64,000 bases of DNA from Bryum argenteum. Its lineage: Eukaryota > Streptophyta > Bryopsida > Bryales > Bryaceae. The position numbers were made by a program, and so were the translations under genes. Below the pieces are notes generated by a model that was given only the letters and a program-made list of their open reading frames with translations, was not told the origin of the DNA and did not search any database. Within the stretch, counting starts at the first letter, position 1. The number at the start of each line of letters is the position of its first letter. The stretch is from contig CM073326.1 in NCBI GenBank assembly GCA_037043015.1, positions 17,554,345 through 17,618,344 of the forward strand. Direction: 5' to 3'. Positions 1 to 12,100 of this stretch are shown here, piece after piece.

Positions 1-1
1 C

Positions 2-106
2 TTTGTTACCGAGAAGAGATTTGCAGAGAAGCTGCGCAGCGATGGCGAATATCTGCACCAGATGATTGGAAGCAAGCTTTTAGGGCTTTACAACAAGCCT
101 CAATAG
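2..106 (+). CDS. possible 3' terminal exon of an upstream gene (partial)
   Basis: From base 2 the sequence reads open for 34 codons to a TAG at 104-106, giving a basic hydrophilic tail that ends with GSKLLGLYNKPQ. I do not recognise the family. The stop lies about 108 bp before the ATG of the glycosyltransferase gene, so if real this is the end of a tandem upstream gene whose body lies outside the window. An open run of this length occurs by chance fairly often, so it stays a weak call. Confidence 0.25.
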   Translation, partial: FVTEKRFAEKLRSDGEYLHQMIGSKLLGLYNKPQ

Positions 107-213
107 TAGTCAATGCATGGAGAAAAACTGTTTGAGTCGAAATATTCTATCAATGATGCGGAGGTTTGGGATTGCATTAGGGTTTAGGAGAGGGTAGAAG
201 GTACAGAAAGGAA

Positions 214-2992
214 ATGCTGCCGGTCAGTGGCGACGTAGAATCATCATCGTCAGCGACCATGGGTCGGAAGTTGAGAAGAATCACGATCGTGTGGTTCACG
301 ATCGCGTCGATCGTGTGCACTGCCGTCATGTTTGGTTCCGTCGGACCTTGGTTGCAGAGCAACATTAGGCGTGGATTAGATTCTTTCTCTGTCGAGAGGC
401 GGATCGAGGCTCGTGCTCGCCATACTCCCGAGTGGAGAGAACGATTTCGCCTTGATAATATTGTAAGCGTGCTCTGTTCCTTTTTTTGAATTGAAAGAAA
501 TGGCGCCATTCTGATCGGTAGTGTAATGCGAGTAATTTGGTGTGACACGCGTTCGATCGATGCAAATTGCATTTCTTCCGGTCTGTAAATCGAATTGGCT
601 GTTCGAAGTGGAGAAATCAGATCCTCGTGGAGATTGATCAGTACAGTGCTCAGAATGACTTTTTAGCAAATGACTACGACTTTTCGTTCAAATGTCGCTA
701 TGTATTGGAACGAATTTGAACAGAGATTCGTATTCTGAGCTTTAGGGATTCCTTAATGCGATTTAAGTATCGTTATCCTCTCTATTATCGTTATTGAGTG
801 AAATACATCACGCTTTTGAGGACATTTGCGTGGACTTGTGTCCGCATTGTGATTTCAGTGCAAGGTATTGGTCGCGTTTTTAACTGATGCACGCATTCAA
901 AGAAACGAGTCTTAGTTCAAATTGAAGCCTCCGAAATGCATCCTGTTTTTGGCGATCTTTGATGGTAGTAAATCATGCGACTGCGGATTGGAGCTGATAT
1001 ATTTGCGTGAGCGCCGAACTCGGCGTTGAGATGCGTGTGGTGCAGCTTAGGCGAAGATCTGCTTTTAATTTCCTTCATTGTAGAGCTTTAAGAAACATAT
1101 CGTGGACTGAACGCGCAGATTATCTCTATGTACTTGATGTGGATGTGAATTCGGAATATTTAAGGGAAATCAGAAGCCTGACATTTTAGTGTGGTTGTTT
1201 TGTCTCCAGGCTAATGTCGAGTTTCCAGGCTTGGAAGATATTTTGGAGAGAGCTTCCATGCCAAATAAGACAATAATATTGACGACGTTGAATCAAGCAT
1301 GGGCACAACCGAACACAATGATACACATGTTCTTGGAGAGCTTTCGTTCTGGGGAGGATATTGAGCATCTTCTCGACCATTTGGTTATCGTTGCATTGGA
1401 CCAAGTTGCGTACGATCGGTGCACGGAACTGCATACTCTCTGCTACATGTTGAAGACCGCAGGTGTGGACTTTTCCGGGGAGAAGTTTTTCATGACCGAA
1501 GATTACTTGAGAATGATGTGGAGAAGGATTTATTTTCTCAAGCACATCCTGGAGAGGGGCTACAGTTTCGTGTTTACGGTATTGTACTTCGCTATCTCTT
1601 TTACTTCTGAATAGCTGTTGTTAGAGAGTGACTAAGAACTGTTGTGATAAAAAGGGAATTAATCAGCTGCCGACATTAACAGAATGGAGAATTTCAGCTG
1701 TAATTTTAAGTACACATGGTGAGAGTGGGAGGTTGTTTACAACTCATCATCCTCTTACCTGTTGTCGGGTGATGCATCTTTGTACCTTGAGAGAAGCTTT
1801 GCGTAACTTGGAGCTGTGACGGCTTTAAACTTCGAGCAAGCGGAGTTGATGAATCACATCTTCCTCCCCATCCGTGTGGTTTATGTAGACATGAAAAATA
1901 CCCAAAAACTTTACAGGATTAAGGAGCATGGCCTCAGCTTATGAACACCGAGTTTCATGAATTTCATGAGTTTCGTGTTTCTTTTTGTTTTTCTGATTGA
2001 TTCTTCTCTTCCTACCTTCATTTTTCCGCTGGGGATCCTGACGTTTCCATTCTCGGTAATCTAGATTCAAGAAGTATTGTAACATTACCTGATTCATGGG
2101 GAGTTAGGAGGTAACATTGGACTGATTCGGTAGTCATCTGTTTCGCAGGATGCAGATGTGATGTGGTTCCGTAATCCCTTTCCTCGTTTCGACAAGCATG
2201 CGGACTTTCAAATTGCAAGCGACAAGTACACAGGCAAGCCTGAAGACTTAAACAACCTGCCAAATGGAGGTTTCCTGTTCGCCCGCTCCAACCCACGGAC
2301 CATCAGTTTCTACAAATATTGGTATACGTCAAGGCTGGATTATCCAGGTCTGCATGACCAGGATGTTCTCAATCAGATCAAGGTAGACCAAGACTTTTGG
2401 GACATTGGTCTGAACTTTCGATTCCTGGACACCCTTTATTTCAGTGGCTTCTGTCAGGTATCAACACTCGAACTCTTCAATATTGTAGATGAACTTGCTA
2501 TTAACGATTCTTTGTTTCTAGCTATTTGGCTGGTCGAGTTAGGTTCTGCTTTATCATCATTGATGTTTATTGAGTAGGTGCACCGACCAAACGTCAATCC
2601 TGTTATTTCGTTCTGAGCTTAGCCATTCGTTCCCATCTGCATAGAAGCTGTGACGTAAAGTCCCATAATAGTTTCTGCCGCTTATAGCTAGGCGTGGTAT
2701 AGTGACTTGCAGGCCTTTATCCCAGAGACGACTCTTTCCGGGAACTCCATAATGTGGCATACTTACATGTGTATGGTTGTTGATGTGTTACCAGGTCAGC
2801 AACGACTTGGAGCAGGTATGCACGATGCATGCTAACTGCTGTACAGGGCTTCAACGTAAGCTACACGACTTACGTCTTGTAATGGGGGATTGGAAACGAT
2901 ATACTCTCTTATCACCTCAATTGAAGCATCATCAGAGAGTATACTGGCGTGCTCCTAGACAATGTCTTCTCTCATTTGCAGAAGTGCCGTAG
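214..2992 (+). CDS. nucleotide-diphospho-sugar transferase, GT77-like, type II membrane protein (4 exons)
   Basis: Exons 214-462, 1210-1578, 2149-2457 and 2795-2992 join in frame across GT-AG introns to give about 374 aa. Residues about 20-42 are a single hydrophobic segment after a basic stretch (GRKLRR), as in Golgi type II glycosyltransferases. The lumenal part carries family hallmarks: TLNQAWAQP, the acidic metal-binding DAD at residues 207-209 followed by VMWFRNPF, NLPNGGFLFARSN, HDQDVLNQIK, FLDTLYFSGFC and CTMHANCC near the end. This is the plant PF03407 (DUF271) nucleotide-diphospho-sugar transferase group related to the arabinosyl- and xylosyltransferases of GT77. Donor and acceptor sugars cannot be told from sequence. 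An in-frame ATG at 259 would remove only 15 residues before the membrane anchor. Intron 1 is 747 bp; the others are 570 and 337 bp. Confidence 0.88.
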
Positions 2993-5400
2993 TGTGTAGG
3001 TTACAATGGTGAGTTCTTTGTAGATAATATTCTTTCTTCTAAACCGCACCAGATTCAGTGCACATGATTCTTTTTTAGTACGAAAAAATGAGGCTTGCAG
3101 CTTCACAATTGCCACTTTTCACCGTAGCTTCGCTCTCCTCCTTTTGCTGGTAGGCTGGTACTCGGTCTCCATCTCCTGCAAGGTCAGCCTTCTTGTAACT
3201 GACCGTGCCAGTATTGATGTAGACGGTGGCGGAATCTTGTTATCTTTGAGAATGGCGATGATTGGTCATGGGCGATAGAATATGGATCATGGCGAGCGTA
3301 CAATGAATCCAATGTCGACCCCAGCGCTATGATGCAAGGGGGAAATTGCCTCCAGTTTAGCAACGCCACATATTCCCTCCATGTACCTGGCCGGTACGCT
3401 TGTTCTTCTACATATGGTCGCAGCAAGCAGCATGTATGCGAATACTACTCGCCAGATATTGTCGCCATGAAAAGCCACATGTCATTATGATCGCGCACTT
3501 TAATCCGTCCCTGGCACTTTAGTTAGCCCAGCGAGTTGTTCTTTCTCTGACAAAACACTGCTCCCTTTCACGCTATAGATTTGCACGCTAGTTACTGTGT
3601 CCTATTCACCTATCATACTTGGTGCTCTCGACAATTTATCGTCTTCTCAACCAGCCACTCCTAAGGCCCCACTGTAAGGTACCTGCACTGAAGGTGCTTC
3701 TACGAAGACAAGTACAGATGAACCTAAGAACGGAAGCGGATGATGATGATCATCATCATGACCACCATAAATTCGGCTCAAGGGTAACCAACTTCACTCG
3801 GAAACATGAAATTCCTTTATGGTGCCAGTAGTCAGATGTATGTGCAGATGAATACAGCACTTGGCTGGAAACGATCTAACATACGTCGTAAACTGGAAAA
3901 TGAATGCAGGAAAATATCATGTGGCTGAGGCTGCTGCTGCAGCTGGTACGAACATGGGGCATGATAAATCAAGAGAGCCTGCCACGATGCTGATGCTCCT
4001 GAGCCTGCTGCTGCTACTGCAGGCTAGTAGTCTTGGAGGTTGGACCTGTAAGCAATGCAGCTGTCTGTTGGCCCGTTGAGTGCCTGGTTTAATCCGTCAA
4101 TTACGAAAATACCTGTCAGTGATCTGCATCCATCCTGGAGATCAGAATCTGGATTATGTTAAGGCAGCAGTCAATAAGAAATTCTACCATGGTTTTTCAC
4201 GCTGGCGATGACCGTCGGGTGTAGTCAAAGCAGGCAGCAGTACCTGTTACTCACATGAGTGCATGAGTTGCCCCCTGCAGCATACCCTGACAAATCAGTT
4301 AGGATTAGGAGTCACTAGCTGCAGCTATTTGTAGCTGGATGGGGGCTCTGATCTCGAAGTGGGTCAGAAGCGGATGACGCTGCTTCAGGCAACACCATAA
4401 CATTCTTCACGGGTCCACAATCTCTTGTGATTTCATGGAAATGTTTATGTAATCTTTCTGCAGGTGGGGATGTTTGTGGGAGGCCAATAGGAGACATTGG
4501 TCCATTGCTGGCTTGGCAATGAGGGAAATGATGGAGCGACGCCGGTAGCACCGTGGCAGTACAGTAGTTGATTTTTCTGCCTCAGCAGTGGGATAGTAAG
4601 TTGGCCTAAGGGGCGCCGGCATCACTAGCCTTGGCGTGTAAGTAGCTAGAGAATATTCTTGCCTACGCGCCCCTCGTCCGTACATCACCCCACTTGCAGA
4701 TTCCAAAGTATTGGTGTCACCCCATTTGGCTCACCGCGCGAAAAGTTGTTTGTCTCGGAGCAGCCAGGATCAAAGATCGAAAGCCTCATCGAACCCAAAG
4801 CAACGCCAGCTCCGTTTGAAATTGCGTACTCCCCCACACCTGACGTCACGCCAACGGATTCCACCCTGCTCGAACATCCGTAAAGAATAACAACTATAAT
4901 GGATAACAGTTGCATCCCACTTGCTGTAATCTCGGTATTGTATGTAATCACTTCCTACTCTACAAAAGCCTCAACACCTAACCTAGAGAGTAGTACCCTT
5001 GCTTCTCTTTTCCTCCACTCCATCAAAGCCGGATACCTCCAGTTTAGGAGCAGTCAAGCATCTAATGCTTGCCACTTAGTAGTTGCAGATCTACCGGGCG
5101 ATTGGTGCAGATTTTGAGCATCATCGCGAAGAATCTGCATTAGCTGACCGAATTCAGTGTTATCAATCATGCAATGCCTTGATGATGATACGGGGACATG
5201 CTTCGGCAGCTAGGGTTTGATGTTGGTCACAAATCTCTGCCACTACCGTTCAAGAGAAGTTTCCGTGGAGAAGATAAGGCTGCCCGGGCATCAGATTTTC
5301 ATCCATGGACTTTCATCGGGGGAGGTGATATGAGTCTGGCCCCCACTCACTTTCTTTTTTCCTGGGGTGCAGTGAAAGGAAAAAAGAAGATCTAATAAAA
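2993..5400. other. gene-free stretch downstream of the glycosyltransferase
   Basis: I see no convincing protein gene here. Open frames are short and lack family motifs. There is a small GAT/CAT-rich patch around 3740-3770 and CTG-rich triplet patches around 3930-4025. The first part may be 3' UTR of the glycosyltransferase, and the last part may be promoter or leader of the bHLH gene. Confidence 0.5.
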
Positions 5401-7217
5401 AAATGGTATCGAGCGCACTGACAGGAGCAGCCATTCTGACGCTAAAAAAAGCTCTGAGGAAAATATTTTTTTATGGAAAAATCACCGGAGCGAAGTTCGG
5501 AGCTGAGGCAACCTGAGTGCAACCAGCGAATTGATGGTGATGAAAGCAAGCAATTCGGAGAGGGAACGGAGGGAGGGGTGGGAATGAGAGTGACAGAGTT
5601 TTCGGGCGTGAGAGAAACTGACAACAAAACCCTGCCTTCATCGCAACGGGTGGTGGCGATGAACAGAGCTGCGATATCCAACCGCATGATTGCAGCCTCG
5701 TGGGACCGTGGCATTGCTGGAAGGATTTCTTTTGCCCCCACCCACTTCCTTCTTCTCCTCCCTGGGCTCCCTCTCTCTCGACCTCCCTCCCCTCTGTTCG
5801 TTTCCACCGCTGTTGCCAAGGTATGTGCTTGGTCGCAGAAAAAGCCTGGATACCAGAATGACAGCTGCAGAGTGTTGGTACCATAGCTTGTGATTGTGGG
5901 AAGAGAATCGATTGCTGGAGGGAATCTGGGCGTGTTTCGGCGACTGTCTCACTCTTTCTCGCCCCCACCGCATGCACAGGAATAACGGAGGAGAATAAGG
6001 AGATACGGATGACGATGAGATGAGGTCTGGTGTTTTCACTGCCTCAGCGATTCTGCTCCTCTTTCTTGTAGTGGCTTCTTGCCGGGTGTTTGGTTAGGCA
6101 GCTGGGGGTGGTGGGGTGGTTCAATGTGTGAGAGGTTTGCGGGAAGAGAGCTGCGGAGGGTTAGGTTGTGTGTGTGAGTGGCCGGGTTTCGAGATTTGGG
6201 AGGATTCGAAATGCGTGGAGGTGCAGCGAGAGCGGGATCTTGGTGGGGAAGACAGACAGGTGTAGTGTAGTGTAGATTTGAGGCCGCGGTGAATGTGTGG
6301 CTGGATCTGCGGTGGAAAAACGAAGCCGTGCCAAGGAGGAGACTCGTGGTGTGGCAAGGAAGCCTTTGAGGAAGAAGGAAGAAGCCAGGAGGAGGAGTGT
6401 GCTGCTTCTCCCTTGTGAGAGGTGTGAATTCTGTTTTGCTCTTTAAATTCCTGTCTCTGGCTACAGGGTGTCTATTTCAGAAGGAGTGGGACAGGATAGC
6501 AGGTGGCCGACCTTCCTTCCGCAGCTCAGCTCATGCATGCTCAGGGTGGTCTGAGTTTACGGCCGAGAAGGCTTGTCTGAGGTCGGAGCCGAGTAGAATG
6601 ACATTTTAGGTTGTGACTGTGGCTCTCGTTTCGCGGTGACATAGCCCTTCGCTCTCTCCTTCGAAGATGAATGCGAGCTTTGCAGTTTCGGTACTTCCTC
6701 CAACGATTTTGCACGAAGTGGCTGTTTGTCACTAGCTCACTGGATGTTCTTCTGGAGCTTCTGTCTCTTGCGATAGTGTTCGGTTTCGCCCGCCAAAAGC
6801 TGTCCTCTCATGTGCACATGACATTTATCGCATGTAGGTAGAATTGTTGAACGCACAGGGGTCCATGTAGAGGAACGAAATCACACCATCCTGAGAATTC
6901 CTATGGTGTGATGATGATGCAGTTGTCCTACTATGAGTCTCTCTGTGCAAGAGCGGGATAGGAGTGGCGGTATGCTTGATTCTGTGATTCCCTCGAAAGG
7001 CTTTCATGGAGCTTTGAACGGGAAAGTGGATTTTGTGAGGTCCAGAAAAAGTCACTATTCTCAAGTGTAAGTATGAATTTCGATTTTCACATGTGCTGAC
7101 ATGCGTTTGAAACACATCTCACGATGTCCAGATCTCTGAGAGTTCCCTTTGGTATTGTGTGACAGGCCCGATCAAGACACATTGGACGTTGGATGGAATG
7201 ATAATGGACATTTAGAC
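5400..7217 (+). promoter_or_regulatory. probable promoter and long 5' leader of the PIF-like gene
   Basis: A strongly CT-rich block (about 5737-5800) and GA/GT-rich DNA precede the bHLH gene. Pyrimidine patches of this kind often lie near plant transcription starts. A candidate 3' splice site (TGTGACAG) ends at 7165, and an in-frame stop lies at 7137-7139. Translation therefore either starts at the ATG at 7218 or enters by splicing at 7166 from an upstream exon I cannot place. The leader holds several short ATG-started frames; none is convincing as a protein. Confidence 0.45.
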
Positions 7218-9650
7218 ATGCAGGGTCAAAATAGCAAATGTAGCAAGTCGCAGTGGCAGTGCGGTGGTTGGAACAGTGGACAGATAATTGAAGATGGAGT
7301 GACTCCGTGTAAACCCGTCCCACCCAAGACTCATGCGTCCCTGGAGGACGTGGTGAATGACGGCGGGCCTGAATCGCAGCAGCACCCCGTGCAACACAAC
7401 ATCGATCTCATGGACGATGAGATGGTGTCGTGGTTACAGCCCAATTTGCAGTATCCTTTGGATGCGAGCTTGGAGAGGACGTTCCAATCGGATTTTTTTT
7501 CAGAGCATTCAGATTCTACGCAGTTGCTGAAAGAATTTGGAGCAGTGAGGACAATGAGGCCTCCGCTTTCAGGATCACCAGTAAGTGATGCTAATCTGCG
7601 AGCTGCCACTGCGGAACAGGCAATGATGCTCGGTGCCGGCCGTGCGGCCGGGCTACTTCCTCAAGCAGGAGTGGAAGTCTTTAGCAAAGTGCGTACACTG
7701 CACTCTGTACCCCCAACCTCTAGTATGACCAGATGGCCTCAACCGGTGAATGGCTCCAACATGTGCGCAACGACCACTATGACAGCCGCGAAAACATCCT
7801 CGCCATCCACCTCCAACCCCATGTTACCTCCTAAAATGCAGCCTGTAGCTCAGCACCAGTCACCATCTCCCAACAGACCCGGATCAATGAATTTCTCGCA
7901 TTTCTCACGGCCTGCTGCTATCGTGAAAGCAAGCCTGCACAGCTTGGCAGGATCCTTGCACCCTATTGCTGCCCCGCTTCCCAATGGCCAGAGGTTCAAG
8001 CCGCAGATGGGGAGGCCAATTGCTGAGGCTTGTACTTCAACTGGATCCTCCATTGCCGAGTCCACCACGGCAGCGCAGGAGGTGAAGGTGCAGCTCGAAA
8101 GGGATCAGAATGGCATGGAGGATTCTAGATGGCAGTCTGCTCCTAACCTCTCCCCTGCCAAGGATCTTGCATCTGGAGGTGAATGTAAAAGCGCCACCCC
8201 TGCCGATCAGGAAACGTGCCGGCTCTCTGGCATCACCAGTGACGCTGTGCTAGCTAACTCCTCCAAAGGAGTGTCGCATGTTAATCAACACCCTGACATT
8301 CAGGAACCTACGATAACTTCCTCATCGGGTGGCTATGGAACTAGCGCCGAACCACCTAAAGAGGCATCGACCAGCACCAAGAGGAAGTCGAGCGAGAGGG
8401 ATGACACTGAATGTCAAAGCGAAGTAAGCTCATCACCTGACCTTTCCAATAATTAAACCATTCCGATTACCGGTATTCATTGTTGGTGTTGTGCTTTTTT
8501 CAATCTACAGGATGGAGAAGACGAATCTGTTGATACAAAGAAGCCTGCCGCTGGTCGTGGAAATACGACTAAAAGAAGTAGGGCTGCTGAGGTTCATAAC
8601 CAATCGGAAAGAGTAAGCCACTATATCTCTTGAAGCAGTATATTTATATTTTCAAAACTCGAGTCAGGGTATCTACTCATCATCTTTGTGATTCTCTCTT
8701 GCAGCGGCGAAGAGACAGAATCAATGAGAAGATGAGAGCTCTTCAAGAGCTTATACCAAACTCTAACAAGGTCCGTATCGTATTTCTCATTGCACTTTGC
8801 GGTACAGTTCGCTGCTGACTCCTTTCCTGATACAATTATGTGCATTCTGCAGACTGACAAGGCATCGATGCTGGACGAGGCGATTGAGTACCTTAAAATG
8901 CTCCAGGTCCAGCTACAGGTGAGAGAAGGCTATATGTCGTTCAAAAGTTTGGTTTACTTTCTATTGGAAAGTGCTAAATGTTATGGTCGGCTTGTTATGG
9001 GCAGATGATGTCAATCAGGACGGGAATGACGTTACCTCCGATGGTAGTACCCTCGGGTATGCAACCGCACATGCAGATGCCGCAGATGCCGCAGATGCCG
9101 CAAATGGCAGCGATGCCGTCGATGGGGATGGGGATGGGTATGGGTATGGTGCCAATGGGGCTTGGGATGGGAATGATGGACATGCAACAAGGACGAGCTG
9201 TGATGCCCATGCAATCTCACGGAGGACCTGCCATGAATGGCAACATGGCCAGCACTTCCTCTTTGGGCGATGTCCACGACTACCGCTACCAAACGCCCGT
9301 CGGTGTCATGGACTCTTACAACGCCTACTTGGCTCGCCAGCACCAGCCCATGCAGATGAATCCGGTTAGTACCCCATCTCTGAAACAGCTCCTCTGCCGA
9401 GAGACTCGTTTTCTATAGAGGGACTTCATGTTCCGGAGAGAGACTTCGGGTTCTGAGATGAGACTTCTGTGTTGTGCAGCAGACTATAGGGATAGATAAG
9501 TACAATGCCTACATGCTGCAGCAACACCAACTTCAACAGCAACAACACCAGCAACAACAGCAGCAGCAACAACATCAACAACTGCAACCCCATCAGCAAC
9601 ACCAACACCATCAGCAGGCTCCGAATATGAACGGGGGTCCTCCTCATTAA
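7218..9650 (+). CDS. PIF: phytochrome-interacting-factor-like bHLH transcription factor (6 exons)
   Basis: Coding exons 7218-8423, 8511-8612, 8705-8770, 8853-8918, 9005-9364 and 9480-9650 join in frame to give about 656 aa. Residues 66-74 (DDEMVSWLQ) with YPLD at 79-82 and SDFFSE at 91-96 form the conserved N-terminal block of PIF proteins just after the phytochrome-B-binding region. The bHLH runs from about 423 to 480. Its basic part has His431, Glu435 and Arg439, the H-E-R set that recognises the G-box CACGTG. Helix 1 is INEKMRALQELIP and helix 2 is DKASMLDEAIEYLKMLQVQL. The 66-bp exons that split the bHLH are also typical of plant bHLH genes. Residues 481-600 are Met/Gly/Pro/Gln-rich, and the last exon is Gln/His-rich. 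It should bind G-boxes in the nucleus and link phytochrome signals to transcription. The N-terminus is uncertain because a spliced upstream exon is possible. Confidence 0.9.
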
Positions 9651-10319
9651 TGGTAAACATCTTTAAACGGACAATTTCTGATTATTCTCAAGCTTTCGAG
9701 ACATCCTGGTCTGAGTGTTTTGTGTTTGGAGCAGGTATGGGAGAATGTGGTGCAGCTATGTAACAAAAGTGGAAGTGAATGTAAAGTTGGTGCTGTTTCT
9801 CTTGAAATTGCGGTCCCTCCCTCCTCCCATTCAAAGAAGAGTGGCGATTATTCTCCACTTGCAATCGGGAAGATTTGAGCGGATGATGATGAGGTTGCTA
9901 TCGAAACAGTGGCTGCCAAGAGTTTTCAATAGAAGAAGAAGCAGGGGTGTGTTTTCTTTGAAGGAGGAAGAGGAAGGAAAAAGAACTTCATGATGGCTAT
10001 CGCAAGTTTTCTTAAACTAGTTGCTATTTTTCGGCAGTTATGGAGACGAATGAGAGTCGTGAGAGCATTTGTGTCAGTAGAAAGGTTGGAAGAAGAAGCG
10101 GAATTTGTAAACATGATCGCCATCAGTTTGTCTCATCTTTGCAGAAAACGAAGAATATAAAATTAGCGACATTGCACAAAAGCAATAAGGTGCTCTGTCC
10201 CTCTCGGTTTTTTTCCATCTCATGCAGTCTTCGATTTCTCTTGGATCTTACTGCCAGATTTTATCGGTTGGAAAGCGAACCCTATATCACTGTTAAAGCG
10301 TCAATGCGGATATGGCAAC
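9651..10319 (+). other. 3' flank / probable 3' UTR of the PIF-like gene
   Basis: The stretch after the TAA at 9648-9650 has no further coding signal of the gene. It contains a purine-rich patch (about 9930-9990) and no recognisable repeat. A GTAAACATC just after the stop followed by GGAGCAG at about 9730 could mark an intron in the 3' UTR. Confidence 0.35.
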
Positions 10320-10510
10320 ATCAGTATAAGCATGATGGCCTTTCCTGTGCTTTGACTATGATATAAAGCAAGTATTATGGTCCTTGTGCTTTGACTATGG
10401 CATAGTCCAAGCATGCTGGCCTTTTGAGTGCTTTTCAATGTGAGTATAATGAACTTTCCTATGCTTTGACTATGATATAAAAGCATACTGAGCTTTCCTG
10501 GGTCTCTTTG
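10320..10510. repeat. short tandem repeat, three divergent units of about 40-70 bp
   Basis: The motif TGCTTTGACTATG recurs at about 10348, 10387 and 10461. It is followed by ATATAAAGC-type sequence and preceded by CTTTCCT. The units are unequal and partly eroded. Confidence 0.7.
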
Positions 10511-10939
10511 TGACATGTGTGCAGAGGCCATTAACAAATCTTTTCATCGTCAGATTAAAATATGGAAGCTGGAAGTAAATTATTTATTGGAGGTTTATGG
10601 TATAGGGAAGTTTGCACTTGTTCTAGTTGACGAAGGTTATCAGAAGCCAAATACACATTTGTATATACACATTTGTATAAGTCTCGATATGTGTAGAAAT
10701 AATTGAACGATTGATGTTCCCACCCACCATGTTTCCATATATACAAACATATTGTATGTAAAGTTAGTAAGAAATTCTAGAAAAGTTGAGTATACAACAT
10801 ATTTGGAATAATAAGTTCCTATGGTTATAGAAGACATTGTGACAAATAGAAGTTAAAGGATTTGTGAAGAAGGTGACCAAAAGCACAGCATATATCACGT
10901 TCAATTGTGTGGATATGATAAGAGAGTGTGTGAGTGAAT

Positions 10940-12100
10940 CAAAGAGAATCTAGATGTGACGGGAGAATCTCTAGAATGAATCTAGATGTAACTATAGAGT
11001 GTTTAGAATGTAGATGTGAGGGAAGCGCGTGGAGAATCAGAATGTGAGAGTAACATGTGTAGAATCCGGTAGCGCGTGTAGAATATGGATGTGAAGGAAG
11101 TGCGTGAATAATTTGGATGTGAGGGTAATGTGTGTAGAATCTGAATGTGAGGGTAACGTGTGTAGAATATGGATTTGACTGTGGCCCGTATAGAATTTGG
11201 ATGTGGCGGTAGCCCGTGTAGAATTTGGATGTGGCGGTAGCGCGTGTAGAATCTAGATGTGGCATTAGCACGTGTAGAATATGGATGTAATTGTAGGGCG
11301 TATAGAATATGGATGTGACAGTAGCGCGTGTACAACTTGAACACGATGCGTGTAGAATTTAGATGTGACGGTAGCGCGTGTAGAATCTGGACGTGGCAGT
11401 AGCTCGTATAGAATATATGGATGTCAGGGAAGTGTGTAGATAGTCAAGATGTGAGGGTAACGTGTATAGAATCTGTATGTGACGGTAGCACGTGTAGAAT
11501 TTGGATGTGGCAGTAGCGCGTGTAGAATATGGATGTAACTATAGCCCGTATAGAATATGGATGTGATTGTAGTGCGTGCCTAGATGTGGCGGTAGCGCGT
11601 GTAGAATTTGAATGGATGTGACCGTAGCGCATGTAGATTTTGAATGTGACGCACGCATAGATGTGGCAGCGGCGCGTGTAGAATTATGGATGTGTCTGTA
11701 GCGTGTATAGAATTTGGATGTGGCGATACCGCGTGTAGAATTTAGATGTGACGATAGCTTGCGTGTCGAATTTAGATGTAATAATAGAGCGTGTAGAATT
11801 TCAACAGGACGCGTGTAGAATCGAGATGTAATGGTAGCACTTGTAGAATCTATATGTAGCCATAGCTCGTGTAAAATTTGAATATAATGTGCGTGTAGAA
11901 TCTGAATGTGACGATAAGCTGCGTAGGATATGGATGTGAGGATAGCGCGCGTAGAATCCGGATGTGATTATAGGTCGTATAGATTGAGGATAAAAATTAA
12001 TAATATATGGAAGCTAGGTGTTACGGTAGCACGTCTAGAATGTGGAAGTAGCATGAGAGCGTGTAAAATCTGAATGTGACAGTAGTGTGTTTTGAATTTG
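10940..12100. repeat. 28-bp minisatellite array, about 40 units
   Basis: A unit with core GTGTAGAATNTGGATGTG and a variable linker of the type RCGGTAGCGC repeats with a 28-bp period for about 1.16 kb. The unit length is clearest in 11190-11300. Divergence rises towards both ends. Because 28 is not a multiple of three, the open frames on the minus strand cycle through all three phases with an 84-bp super-period and are not genes. Confidence 0.92.

Noticed and set aside
2847..2880. A possible extra intron near the end of the glycosyltransferase gene (GTATGC...TACAG)
   Set aside because: Reading straight through gives VCTMHANCC and DLRLVMGDWKRY, the expected family ending, so the signals are not used.
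3184..4951. Frames of 70-100 codons after the glycosyltransferase gene
   Set aside because: No family motif, no credible splice partners, and they overlap on opposite strands.
5442..6039. Several overlapping frames of 125-168 codons on both strands upstream of the PIF-like gene
   Set aside because: They overlap each other in CT/GA-rich leader-like DNA and show no domain; low stop density follows from base composition.
8971..9369. A 132-codon Asp/Ala-rich frame within the PIF-like gene
   Set aside because: It is a shifted reading of the Met/Gly/Gln-rich PIF exon 9005-9364.
10939..11344. Minus-strand frames of about 110 codons rich in HIQILYALPSH-type repeats
   Set aside because: They are translations of the 28-bp minisatellite in rotating phase, with no independent coding evidence.
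10940..12100. A CRISPR array
   Set aside because: Repeat units are contiguous without unique spacers, and the genome is eukaryotic.
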